Below, in pieces: positions 1-6,717 of a DNA stretch of 12,427 nt. The notes under the pieces are model-generated. The model saw only the letters and a program-made list of their open reading frames with translations. It was not told the DNA's origin and did not search any database. The translations under genes were made by a program, and so were the position numbers. Location: contig JAXEXP010000010.1 of assembly GCA_034113365.1 (NCBI GenBank), positions 1-12,427 on the forward strand. The letters run 5' to 3'. Source of the DNA: Spyradocola sp034113365. Its GTDB lineage: Bacteria; Bacillota; Clostridia; Christensenellales; UBA1750. Each line of letters opens with the position of its first letter. The first letter of the stretch is position 1.

Positions 1-53
1 CCCCCAGAAAGCCCCCTAGCACCCAGGCTCCGGCTGCGCCGCACACACCGCAC

Positions 54-77
54 CCGGCTGCGCGCTACACACCCGTG
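54..77. repeat. Second copy of an imperfect 24-base tandem repeat
   Basis: Positions 30-53 and 54-77 both begin with the ten bases ccggctgcgc and continue with a similar acacac-rich tail; about 17 of 24 positions agree by eye. The two copies lie in the gene-free GC-rich left edge of the window (1-117), where I see no convincing reading frame or RNA gene. With only two diverged copies in biased sequence this may be chance. Confidence 0.25.
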
Positions 78-117
78 CGGCGCCCCCGCGGCCGCCCGCA
101 GGCGGACGCGGATCCCC

Positions 118-136
118 GGTTTCCGTCGAGGAAACC
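118..136. other. Perfect 7-bp hairpin next to the operon end
   Basis: The arms ggtttcc (118-124) and ggaaacc (130-136) pair perfectly around a five-base loop. The hairpin is only three bases from the larger hairpin at 140-178, so the two form a tandem structure downstream of the rluD-like gene. No T-run follows on either strand, so it may be a 3' stability element or an auxiliary part of the terminator. Confidence 0.5.
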
Positions 137-139
137 ATA

Positions 140-178
140 GACCCTCCTGTCCCTCCCATCGGGAGGGGCAGGAGGGTC
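140..178 (-). terminator. Strong hairpin after rluD, probable operon terminator
   Basis: Two 18-base arms (140-157 and 161-178) pair around a three-base loop. On the minus-strand RNA there is one internal C-A mismatch; on the plus-strand RNA that position is a G-U wobble, so the plus reading is slightly better paired. It begins about 12 bases after the rluD stop codon, which is where a terminator belongs. The minus-strand sequence after the stem lacks a proper U-tract, so intrinsic termination is not certain. Confidence 0.55.
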
Positions 179-190
179 ATCCCCCAACCG

Positions 191-1096
191 TTACCTTTGC
201 CTGTCCAGCACCGTCAGAAAGTCCTGCGGCGGCTCCGCGGTGAACTCCATCTCCTCGCCCGTGCGCGGGTGGCGGATGTGCAGCTGACGAGCGTGCAGCA
301 TCAGCGGGCAGGCCCCCGCGGCGGACTTTGCCACGCCGTAGATGGGGTCGCCGCAGACGGGGTGATGCAGGCTGGCCATGTGCACGCGGATCTGGTGCGT
401 GCGGCCCGTGACCAATCGGCACTCGATCAGCGTGGTCTTTTCGTATTGACGCAGCACGCGCCAGTGCGTCGTAGCCTCCTTGCCGCCGGGCACGACGGCC
501 ATCTTCTTGCGATCCTTGGGCGAGCGGCCGATGGGCGCGCAGACGGTGCCGCTGAGCTCCTTCATGCGGCCCTCCACCAGCGCCCAGTACACGCGCCCGG
601 CGCTGTGCACGCTGATCTGCTGCGAGAGGCTGACGTGCGCCTCGTCGTTCTTGGCCACGACCAGCAGGCCGGTGGTGTCCTTGTCCAGCCGGTGTACGAT
701 GCCGGGGCGCAGCTTGCCGCCGATGCCCGACAGATCGTCGCACGCGAACAGCAGCGCGTTGACCAGCGTATCCTGCGCATGACCCGCAGCGGGGTGCACC
801 ACGAGGGAACGCGGCTTGTTCACCACCACGATGTCCGCATCCTCGTAGACGATGGGGATCTCCATCTCCACCGGCACGGCCTCCAGCGGCTCGGGGTCGG
901 GCAGGTTCAGCGCCACTTCGTCCCCGGCGGCGAGCTTGACGCCCGCCTTTTTGGGGGCAGCGCCGTTTACGCGAACGCAGCCCTGCTCGATCAGGTTCTG
1001 GATGCGCGAGCGCGTTTCGCCGCTTTCCTGCGCCAAAAAGGCATCCAGACGGATGCCTTCGGTTTCAGTTGTCACTGTGCTTTGGATCGTGCGCAT
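191..1096 (-). CDS. rluD: RluD/YlyB-family ribosomal large-subunit pseudouridine synthase
   Basis: This 301-residue protein is a pseudouridine synthase of the RluA/RluD family, which isomerises specific uridines in 23S rRNA. An S4 RNA-binding domain covers about residues 15-62. The catalytic domain carries HRLDKDTTG at 135-143, with the nucleophilic aspartate at D138, and a GRTHQIRVH motif further on. The ATG at 1096 is chosen because aggag motifs lie just upstream and because the protein then starts at the S4 domain; the longer open frame runs back through lspA in another frame. The start lies about 30 bases inside the 3' end of lspA, implying translational coupling. In Bacillus subtilis the orthologue ylyB also follows lspA. 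The exact target uridine cannot be read from sequence. Confidence 0.93.
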   Translation of the reverse strand: MRTIQSTVTTETEGIRLDAFLAQESGETRSRIQNLIEQGCVRVNGAAPKKAGVKLAAGDEVALNLPDPEPLEAVPVEMEIPIVYEDADIVVVNKPRSLVVHPAAGHAQDTLVNALLFACDDLSGIGGKLRPGIVHRLDKDTTGLLVVAKNDEAHVSLSQQISVHSAGRVYWALVEGRMKELSGTVCAPIGRSPKDRKKMAVVPGGKEATTHWRVLRQYEKTTLIECRLVTGRTHQIRVHMASLHHPVCGDPIYGVAKSAAGACPLMLHARQLHIRHPRTGEEMEFTAEPPQDFLTVLDRQR

Positions 1097-1622
1097 GCTC
1101 CTGCTCTCCTGTCGTTTCCTCGGCGGGCTTGGGCGCGCCCCAGCGGTAGGGCTGGCGCGGCATCTGCTTTTCCTCAAAGAACACCATCCACACGCCCAGC
1201 AGGATGATGCCCACGCACACAAAGCTGTCTGCCACGTTGAACACCGCAAAGTTGATGAGCCTAAAGTCCAGCATGTCGATGACATAGCCCAGCAGCGCGC
1301 GGTCGTAGAGGTTGCCAATCGCGCCGCCCACCGCCATGGCGATGCAGACGCTGGGGAACACGGGCAGCTTCTTCCTGCCGAAGAACAGCAGATAGACGCC
1401 CGCGATGCAGATGAGCGACGTCACGCCGATGAGCAGCCACGTCTGCCCCTCCATCATGGAAAAGGCCGCGCCGCGGTTCTCACAGTAGGTGAAGTAGAAC
1501 ACGCCGTCGATCAGCGGCAGACAGCCGCCGTGCTCGGTGCGCAGCGCGCCCGCCGCCCACGCCTTGGTCACGCGGTCTGCGGCAAAGGCTGCGGCAGCGA
1601 TGAGGATATAGAGAAATGACAT
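1065..1622 (-). CDS. lspA: Lipoprotein signal peptidase (signal peptidase II)
   Basis: LspA is the membrane aspartyl protease that removes the signal peptide of prolipoproteins after lipid modification of the +1 cysteine. The 185-residue protein has four hydrophobic segments and the family motifs: CENRGAAFS at about 47-55, GNLYDR at 103-108, GYVID ending in the catalytic D116, and FNVADS with the second catalytic aspartate D132. The ATG at 1622 overlaps the divIVA stop by one base (TGATG) and has a strong aggagg seven bases upstream. The soluble tail after the last membrane segment (about 30 residues, proline-, acid- and histidine-rich) is longer than usual, and the rluD ribosome site lies inside its coding sequence. 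The pairing lspA-rluD is conserved across Bacillota. Confidence 0.96.
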   Translation of the reverse strand: MSFLYILIAAAAFAADRVTKAWAAGALRTEHGGCLPLIDGVFYFTYCENRGAAFSMMEGQTWLLIGVTSLICIAGVYLLFFGRKKLPVFPSVCIAMAVGGAIGNLYDRALLGYVIDMLDFRLINFAVFNVADSFVCVGIILLGVWMVFFEEKQMPRQPYRWGAPKPAEETTGEQEHAHDPKHSDN

Positions 1623-2194
1623 CAGTCGTCCTCCTGGGGAATGGGTACGATCTTCCGGGGCGCGGGCGCATCCTGCACAAGGTCGATGCGCTGCATCATC
1701 GCGCTGCGCGCCGGTGCGGACGGGGCGGCGGGCTCATCCGCCTTCTCCCGGCCCAGGCCGGAGTCGTCCAGCAGCTGCATCTGAGAGGAGAGCAGCATGC
1801 GGAAATTCTGCCGGTAGGTTGCGGCCTGCTGGCGCAGCGTGCCCAGCTGGCGGCGCACGGCGTCGGCCTCTGCGTTGGCCTGTGCCACGATGCGGGCGGC
1901 CTCCAGGTTTGCGCTCTGGATGATCTCATCGGAGCGCACCTTTGCGCTGCGGGTGGTCTCCTCGGCGCTGCGCTGCGCCGTCACCAGCGTGTCGCGCAGC
2001 GTGCTCTCCAGGTTTTTCATGTAGGTGAGCTGATCGGTCGTGCTCTTGAGGCGCTCGCGCAGCTCCTTGTTCTCCTTGGAGAGGTTGTCGAGGTAGGCGG
2101 CCAGCTGGTCGAGGTAGGCGTCCACCTCGGCTTCATTGTAGCCGCGGAGTTTGAGTGAAAATTCCTTTTCGTGGATCTGATCCGAGGTGATCAT
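1622..2194 (-). CDS. divIVA: DivIVA-family cell division/polarity coiled-coil protein
   Basis: DivIVA proteins assemble at negatively curved membrane (septum, poles) and recruit division, Min or sporulation partners. The 190-residue protein begins with the conserved N-terminal lipid-binding domain: IHEKEFSLKLRGYNEAEVD at about 7-25 contains the F-x(4)-RGY-x-E-x-EVD signature. Long coiled-coil heptads follow (about 28-140), then a proline/alanine-rich linker and an acidic C-terminus. The ATG at 2194 is chosen because the family signature starts right after it; upstream sequence in frame is unrelated arginine/cysteine-rich translation of the antisense of ylmH. A purine-rich aaagga lies about 11 bases upstream. 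It sits between ylmH and lspA; Bacillus subtilis has ileS between divIVA and lspA, absent here. Confidence 0.93.
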   Translation of the reverse strand: MITSDQIHEKEFSLKLRGYNEAEVDAYLDQLAAYLDNLSKENKELRERLKSTTDQLTYMKNLESTLRDTLVTAQRSAEETTRSAKVRSDEIIQSANLEAARIVAQANAEADAVRRQLGTLRQQAATYRQNFRMLLSSQMQLLDDSGLGREKADEPAAPSAPARSAMMQRIDLVQDAPAPRKIVPIPQEDD

Positions 2195-2225
2195 GCGCAC
2201 ACCATCCTTTTGTCGTCGGCCGCAG

Positions 2226-2975
2226 TCAGGGCTTGAGCAGCGTCTCCACTTCCACAAACAGCCGTCCCTTGCGGCTCTCGCCCGCCACGCGCAGCACGCG
2301 CACGCGGCCCTGCCCGCGCACCGAGAGCACGTCGCCCTCCTCGACCTCCGCGTCGGTGCGGTCGGTCTCCTGCCAGTTGCGCCGCACGGCGCCGCTGCGG
2401 ATGAGGGTCTGTGTCTTTGCGCGCGACAGGCGCAGCGTCTGCGCCAGCACGGCGTCCAGCCGCAGAGAAGGTACGTTGACCACGGCGCGCTCCCCCGCTT
2501 CCGCGTCGGGCAGCTCGCCGTCATAATATTCCACTTTTACGCTTGCGCGGCCCACGCTCGTCAGGCCGGAAAGCAGATAGGCGCCCATCGCGGGCAGTAC
2601 CGCGACGAACGCTTGATCCTCCTTGATGCGGATGTCCCCCAGCGTCTCGCGCTCGATGCCAAGGCCCAGGCACGCGCCCAGCACGTCCCGGTGCTGCACC
2701 GTCGCATACCGCGCGTCCCAATGGATGCGCAGCACGTCGATGGGGCTGTCCTCCGGGCCGCAGCCCGGCTGCCACAGGCCCACCACGGCGCGCTCGGGCT
2801 CGGCGCTGCCGCCGAACAGGCCGCTCTCCAACCCCTCCCTGCGGGCCAGGGCCAGCAGGCGCTGCTGCGCGTCGGGATTGAGAAACTCGGAAAACACCGC
2901 CCGGCTGCTGCGCTGTGCGCGGCGCGCAAGGTCGGCAAATTTGGCGGCCTCCAGCCGCTGCTCCGTCTGCTCCAT
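2226..2975 (-). CDS. ylmH: YlmH-family S4-domain RNA-binding protein
   Basis: YlmH proteins carry an N-terminal alpha/beta domain and a C-terminal S4 RNA-binding domain; in Bacillus subtilis YlmH has been connected with ribosome-associated quality control and, by genome context, with division. The 249-residue protein shows the family hallmark HRDVLGACLGLGIERETLGD at about 95-114, and an S4 domain at about 170-230 with RLDAVLAQTLRLSRAKTQ and a valine-rich RNA-binding strand. I chose the ATG at 2975, two bases after the yggT stop, giving MEQTEQR; an ATG at 2999 would add eight residues from inside yggT and has no better ribosome site. Neighbours yggT and divIVA are the usual ones. The specific RNA or ribosomal partner in this organism is not shown by the sequence. 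Confidence 0.9.
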   Translation of the reverse strand: MEQTEQRLEAAKFADLARRAQRSSRAVFSEFLNPDAQQRLLALARREGLESGLFGGSAEPERAVVGLWQPGCGPEDSPIDVLRIHWDARYATVQHRDVLGACLGLGIERETLGDIRIKEDQAFVAVLPAMGAYLLSGLTSVGRASVKVEYYDGELPDAEAGERAVVNVPSLRLDAVLAQTLRLSRAKTQTLIRSGAVRRNWQETDRTDAEVEEGDVLSVRGQGRVRVLRVAGESRKGRLFVEVETLLKP

Positions 2976-2977
2976 GG

Positions 2978-3262
2978 TCAGTACACCCACATCATGCACC
3001 GGCTGACGAGGTTCATCAGCACGATGAGCACCAGGTAGGTGAACATAGGCGCAAGGTCGATGGGCAGCCGGCCGTTGGTCAGCTTGTAGGCCAGCGGGCG
3101 GAAGGGCGCGATCAGCGGCTCGGTGATGCGCAGCAAAAAGCTGTACACCGGCACGTCGGGCCGCAGGAACCAGGACAGGATCGCGCGCAGCACGATGGCC
3201 CAGGACGCGATCTGCAGCAGCCAGTACAGGCCGCGCAGCACCTGATAGATGATGATATTCAT
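2978..3262 (-). CDS. yggT: YggT/YlmG-family small membrane protein
   Basis: This 94-residue protein belongs to the YggT (YlmG) family of small integral membrane proteins, whose molecular role is poorly defined but which is coupled genetically to division and envelope functions. Two hydrophobic segments are visible, at about residues 3-30 and 68-92. Between them lie the family motifs LRAILSWF and ITEPLIAPFRPL, followed by a conserved D-x-AP (DLAP). The ATG at 3262 starts nine bases after the sepF stop; no convincing Shine-Dalgarno sequence is present, so translation is probably coupled to sepF. It ends two bases before ylmH. The order sepF-yggT-ylmH is the standard Gram-positive arrangement. 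Confidence 0.92.
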   Translation of the reverse strand: MNIIIYQVLRGLYWLLQIASWAIVLRAILSWFLRPDVPVYSFLLRITEPLIAPFRPLAYKLTNGRLPIDLAPMFTYLVLIVLMNLVSRCMMWVY

Positions 3263-3271
3263 GCGCAGGGA

Positions 3272-3844
3272 TTAGTTGCGGCCATCCTCAAAGATGGTGC
3301 TGCTGCGGTTGTCGTCGGCATAGGTGCCGGCGACCTCCACCGTCTCGGGCGCGAGCAGGTAGGTCTGCGCGGCGGCCTTCTTGATGGTGGCGTTGATGGC
3401 GTAGCAGGCGCCGATGAGCGTATCGATGATGCGCTGCGCCTCCTCCAGCGCCAGGGATTCCAGGTTGATGAGCACGGAATGGCCCTCGAGCAGGTCGTCG
3501 ATGACGTCCTTGCTGTCCTCATAGGTGGACAGCTGGTAGATCATGGTGCGATGGCGCGCGCCGACGGCGGGGTGATTGATGATCTTGGAGGCGGAGCCGT
3601 AGGTCGTGGTCGCCTGCTGCGGCTCGCGGTAATCGTCCTCGTAGCCGTTGTCGTAGCCCGCGTTGTCGTAGCCGTAGTCGTTGTTGTTCGCCTGCGCGTC
3701 GCGCTGATAGCTTCTGCCTGCCGAATAGCTGTCTCGTCTATTTGCCACGGGGGTCTCCTCCTCGTAATACGTATCCTCTTCAACCGGCTCCTCCGCAGAG
3801 CCCAGACCGATGAAATTCAGAAACTTGTTACCCTTCTTTGCCAA
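3272..3844 (-). CDS. sepF: SepF, FtsZ-binding cell division protein
   Basis: SepF polymerises into rings and anchors and bundles FtsZ filaments at the division septum. The protein has an N-terminal amphipathic membrane-targeting stretch (MAKKGNKFLNFIGLG), a long acidic tyrosine/asparagine/aspartate-rich linker (about 20-85) and the C-terminal FtsZ-binding, polymerising domain (about 95-175, with SVLINLE and the conserved glycine-bearing helix RIIDTLIGACYAIN). I chose the TTG at 3844 because a strong aaggag lies eight bases upstream and the product then begins directly with the targeting helix; a GTG at 3853, three codons earlier, would use part of that ribosome site as codon and is the main alternative. 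It follows yggS by only a few bases. A putative promoter within yggS could drive it separately. Confidence 0.92.
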   Translation of the reverse strand: MAKKGNKFLNFIGLGSAEEPVEEDTYYEEETPVANRRDSYSAGRSYQRDAQANNNDYGYDNAGYDNGYEDDYREPQQATTTYGSASKIINHPAVGARHRTMIYQLSTYEDSKDVIDDLLEGHSVLINLESLALEEAQRIIDTLIGACYAINATIKKAAAQTYLLAPETVEVAGTYADDNRSSTIFEDGRN

Positions 3845-3852
3845 CTGGCTCA

Positions 3853-3858
3853 CTCCTT
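3853..3858 (-). promoter_or_regulatory. Ribosome binding site that decides the sepF start
   Basis: The minus strand reads AAGGAG here, eight bases before a TTG at 3844. This spacing matches the sites of pflB and of the 67-residue gene in the same window (seven to eight bases). It favours the TTG over the in-frame GTG at 3851-3853, which overlaps the site itself. Confidence 0.55.
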
Positions 3859-4567
3859 ACTTTCCTTCCCTGGCTGTATTATCGTAGCCTTCGCGCCTGC
3901 CGAACAGCGAGGTCCCCAGGCGCACCAGCGTAGAGCCTTCCTCCAGCGCGATGTCGGCGTCCTGGCTCATGCCCATGGACAGCACGCTCACCTGCGCGTC
4001 CTGCGCCGCCAGCGCGTCAAAGCATTTCCGCGCCGCGGCAAAGGTTTCATGCACGATTCTTTCGTCCGGCGTGTTGGGGGCCATGCACATCAGCCCGCGC
4101 ACGCGCAGCCCCGGCAGCGCCAGGCAGCTCTCGTAGAGCTGCGGCAGCTCCTGCGGGGAGACGCCGCCCTTCTGCTCCTCGTGGGCGGGATTGACCTGCA
4201 GCAGCACGTCCACGCGCCGGCCGTTGTGGACGGCAAGGCGGCTGATCTGCTGCGCGAGGTCGAGCCTGTCCACCGAATGGATCAGAACGACATGGTTTAT
4301 TATATACTTAATCTTATTGCTTTGCAACCGTCCGATGTGATGAAAGCGCAAACTTTCATCGATTTTTTCATGCTTCTCGACCCATTCCTGCACGCGATTC
4401 TCACCGTAGTCGAAAATTCCGCATGCGGGCAGCAGATTGATGGTTTCCGCGCTCTGGGTCTTGGAGGCGGCCAGCAGCGTGTAGGGGCGGCCCTGCGCGG
4501 CGCGGTCCAGGCGCTCGCGCGCGGCCTGTACGCGCTCAGACAGGCGCTTGAGTTCTTCCGATTCCAT
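3857..4567 (-). CDS. yggS: YggS-family pyridoxal-phosphate homeostasis protein
   Basis: YggS (YlmE, PROSC) proteins bind pyridoxal 5'-phosphate on a lysine in a single TIM-barrel domain and buffer vitamin B6 without a known catalytic reaction. The 236-residue protein shows the PLP lysine in AASKTQS (K36), then YGENRVQE, FHHIGRLQSNK at about 75-85, VNPAHEEQKGG, and the phosphate-binding C-terminal motifs LSMGMSQD and LVRLGTSLFG. The ATG at 4567 has aaagga about 12 bases upstream and follows the HlyD-like gene by 20 bases. Base composition changes sharply inside the gene: 4291-4380 is about 36 percent GC by direct count, against over 70 percent in 4441-4500. That AT-rich patch also contains a promoter-like sequence. 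Confidence 0.95.
   Translation of the reverse strand: MESEELKRLSERVQAARERLDRAAQGRPYTLLAASKTQSAETINLLPACGIFDYGENRVQEWVEKHEKIDESLRFHHIGRLQSNKIKYIINHVVLIHSVDRLDLAQQISRLAVHNGRRVDVLLQVNPAHEEQKGGVSPQELPQLYESCLALPGLRVRGLMCMAPNTPDERIVHETFAAARKCFDALAAQDAQVSVLSMGMSQDADIALEEGSTLVRLGTSLFGRREGYDNTAREGK
4299..4327 (-). promoter_or_regulatory. Putative internal sigma-A promoter inside yggS
   Basis: On the minus strand TTGCAA (4322-4327) and a perfect TATAAT (4299-4304) are separated by exactly 17 bases, in an AT-rich island within otherwise GC-rich coding sequence. Transcription from it would begin near 4292 and reach sepF about 450 bases later, giving the division genes a promoter independent of the sigma-factor genes. 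It overlaps conserved codons of yggS, so it could be a by-product of coding constraint. Confidence 0.45.
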
Positions 4568-4587
4568 GGTTTTACTGCTTCCTTTGT

Positions 4588-5892
4588 CTATTTTCTGATG
4601 CGGGTGCCGCTGGTCAGCGCGCCGTCCTCCAGCGGCATGATCAGCGCGTGCTTGGAGTCCTGTCCCACCACGCGCACGGGCACGAACGCGTTGTCGGAGC
4701 TTCTGTAGACGCCCTGCTGGCCGCTCTCGGTCTTCAGCGCGCTCAGCGGCACCATCATGCCCTCGACCCTGCCGCCGATGACGGCCTTGAGCTTGCGGGC
4801 GTTGATCAGGGGCGAGCCGTCCTCGCTCATCTCCAGGATCACCAGCAGGTCGTCGCCGGTGGCGTTGAGCGCGCGCACGGTGGCGGTGTAGGTGATGTCC
4901 TCGAAGGACTCAAAGTAGATGGCGCAGGTCTCGCCGATGCCGATCTTCCAGGTGGAGGCGCGGGTGGTGAAGGCCACAAACCAGGAGTTGGGCTGCACCA
5001 GGCGGTAGAGGTTCTGCTGCGCGCGCAGCTCGTCGGGCACGGCGGGGTTGCTCTCCTTGAGCAGCTCCTTTACCGCGGCGACGTCCAGCGCGTCGAGGGT
5101 GTCCACGCTCAGGTAGGGCTCCAGGCCGTCGAAGGAATAGCTGACGATGCCCTCGCCCGCGGCGCGGTACTGCGTCTTCCACGCTTCGATGTGCGTCTCC
5201 AGCTGCGTCTTGCTGGCGTAGTACTGCGAGAGATTGGCGTCCTCCTTGGCCTCGGTGGTCTTTTCGACGTAGCCCTGGCGCGCGGCCATGGTGGCGCTCA
5301 GCTGGGTGCTCAGCGCGTCGAGCTGGCCGCGGTCGGCGCGCATCGCGGTCTTGATGGCGTTCACCTGTGCGGCGATGCTGTCGTTATAGTCCGAAATGGT
5401 GACGTTGACGATGTCGCCCAGCACCTTTTTCTGCTGCTCAGTGATGTCCACCAGCAGCTTGTCCAGCTCCTCGATCTTCTCGCCCGAGTAGCCGGTGGCG
5501 TAGACCTCCACCACGGGGGTGTCGGCGGTGACGTAGTTCATCTCGGGCACGAGGTATTCGATGCTGCCGTAGCCCTCGGCGCGCACGCACTGCTCATCCC
5601 GGATGATGAGCGCGTCCACCGTGGTCACGTCCTCGATCTTGCCGTAGGAGATGGCAGCCTCGGAGTTGACCAGCGCGCGCACCAGCGCGCTCAGGCCCGA
5701 CACAACGCCCACCACCAGCAGCAAAAAGATCGCTAAAAACACGAAGAAGCGGGGCTTTACGACCAATCGTCTGCGCTTTTTGCGCGGCGGACGGTCCTGG
5801 GGCGGCCGCACCGGGGCGGACTGCTGCTCCCTGGGCAGGCGGGCATACTGCCGCGTTCCGTCGTCCCTGCCGCTGCCCCCGTTGTACTGCAT
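4588..5892 (-). CDS. Membrane-anchored HlyD-like protein of the division cluster
   Basis: The 434-residue protein resembles HlyD/membrane-fusion adaptor proteins. It has a basic, proline-rich cytoplasmic N-terminus (about 1-47, with a KKRRR cluster), a single membrane segment (about 48-70), and a long extracytoplasmic part. That part has a lipoyl/biotinyl-like beta region with IEYLVPEMNYVTADTPV, a helical coiled-coil section (about 120-220), and C-terminal beta-barrel strands ending in VPLSALKTESGQQGVY and VRVVGQD, which are typical of HlyD C-terminal domains. I chose the ATG at 5892 because a strong ggggaggg lies just upstream; a TTG at 5919 would add nine residues without support. No ABC transporter or other export partner is in the window. 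It sits between the sigma factor and yggS; its partner and function are unknown. Confidence 0.78.
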   Translation of the reverse strand: MQYNGGSGRDDGTRQYARLPREQQSAPVRPPQDRPPRKKRRRLVVKPRFFVFLAIFLLLVVGVVSGLSALVRALVNSEAAISYGKIEDVTTVDALIIRDEQCVRAEGYGSIEYLVPEMNYVTADTPVVEVYATGYSGEKIEELDKLLVDITEQQKKVLGDIVNVTISDYNDSIAAQVNAIKTAMRADRGQLDALSTQLSATMAARQGYVEKTTEAKEDANLSQYYASKTQLETHIEAWKTQYRAAGEGIVSYSFDGLEPYLSVDTLDALDVAAVKELLKESNPAVPDELRAQQNLYRLVQPNSWFVAFTTRASTWKIGIGETCAIYFESFEDITYTATVRALNATGDDLLVILEMSEDGSPLINARKLKAVIGGRVEGMMVPLSALKTESGQQGVYRSSDNAFVPVRVVGQDSKHALIMPLEDGALTSGTRIRK

Positions 5893-5946
5893 GCGCTTCC
5901 CTCCCCGTGAAAAAATCAAATCATATCATAGTATGTCCGAAAAAAC

Positions 5947-6681
5947 CTATGCGTCCCGCAGCGCCTCGCGGAAGCGCGCCAGCATCTTGCGCTCGACGCG
6001 GGAGACGTACATCTGCGACACGCCCATTTCCTGCGCGATGTCGCGCTGGCTGCGCTCCTCGAAGTAGCGCGCGTGCAATATGCGGCGCTCGGCGTCGCTC
6101 AGGCGGCTCATCACGTCGGACAGCATGCTGCGCAGCTCCGCCTTTTCGATGTTCTCGTCCTCGCCGCCCAGCATGGCCCACAGCGGGGTGTCCTCGTCCT
6201 CGCCCGACTGCGCGTCCAGCGACGCGACGGACAGGCTCTGCGTGGCCTCGATGGCCTCCAGCACGTCCTCGGTCTTGAGAGCACAGGCCGCGGCCAGCTC
6301 CTCGGCGGTGGGGGCGCGCCCCAGCTGCTGGGTCAGCCGCTCGCGCGCGAGCGAGATCTTCTGCACGCGCTCGCCGATGCTGCGCGGCATGCGGATGGTG
6401 CGCGAGCGGTCGCGGAAGTAATTCTTGACCACGCCCGTGATGGTGGGCACCGCGTAGGTGGAAAACCGGATGCCCTTGCCGCAGGAATACCGCTCCAGCG
6501 CCCCGATGAGCGCCATGGCGGCCACCTGCCGCAGATCCTCGGTTTCCACGCCCCGGCCGGCGTAGCGGCGCGCGACCATGTCCGCCAGGTACATGTGCGC
6601 CTCCACCAGCTCGTTTCGCAGGGCCACATCGCGCGTGCGGCAGTATTCGGATAGTTTCCGCTGAATCTCCTGTTGATCCAT
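5947..6681 (-). CDS. SigB/SigF/SigG-type RNA polymerase sigma factor
   Basis: This 244-residue sigma-70-type factor directs RNA polymerase to a special promoter class. Region 2 is clear: LVEAHMYLADMVARRYAGRG, then EDLRQVAAMALIGALERY and the -10 recognition part IRFSTYAVPTITGVVKNYFRD. Region 3 follows (IGERVQKISLARERLTQQLG with PTAEELA), then an acidic spacer and region 4 with the helix-turn-helix QRDIAQEMGVSQMYVSRVER. The wording of regions 2.4 and 4.2 is closest, by memory, to SigB-like general-stress factors rather than to SigG. The ATG at 6681 is chosen for the ggggagaggggg just upstream; an ATG at 6714 lacks a ribosome site. It follows the anti-sigma-like gene by 36 bases, as expected of a regulator pair, and occupies the position of sigG upstream of the division cluster in Bacillus. 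Confidence 0.9.
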   Translation of the reverse strand: MDQQEIQRKLSEYCRTRDVALRNELVEAHMYLADMVARRYAGRGVETEDLRQVAAMALIGALERYSCGKGIRFSTYAVPTITGVVKNYFRDRSRTIRMPRSIGERVQKISLARERLTQQLGRAPTAEELAAACALKTEDVLEAIEATQSLSVASLDAQSGEDEDTPLWAMLGGEDENIEKAELRSMLSDVMSRLSDAERRILHARYFEERSQRDIAQEMGVSQMYVSRVERKMLARFREALRDA

Positions 6682-6717
6682 GCGCGCGTCCCCCCTCTCC
6701 CCTGTGCCCGTCATGCG

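Noticed and set aside
1..117. Possible coding or RNA gene at the GC-rich left edge
   Set aside because: No frame with a ribosome site and no tRNA-like or other recognisable structure apart from a weak two-copy repeat.
2976..2999. Upstream ATG at 2999 as the ylmH start
   Set aside because: It lies inside the yggT reading frame without a ribosome site; the ATG at 2975 sits just after the yggT stop and gives a normal YlmH N-terminus.
2915..4708. A 597-codon open frame on the plus strand opposite yggT, sepF and yggS
   Set aside because: It runs across three well-identified genes, has no ribosome site or domain, and is low-complexity antisense translation.
4648..5736. A 362-codon plus-strand open frame opposite the HlyD-like gene
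   Set aside because: Composition (H, V, G, L, A, D repeats) is typical of antisense frames in GC-rich DNA, while the minus-strand frame has a membrane segment, a good ribosome site and family-like strands.
5929..5935. CATACTA between the sigma gene and the HlyD-like gene, matching the SigG -10 consensus
   Set aside because: The region 17-18 bases upstream has no TGAATA-like -35; it reads CGGGAC inside the sigma gene. The overlapping TATGAT copies also lack a -35 at a proper distance.
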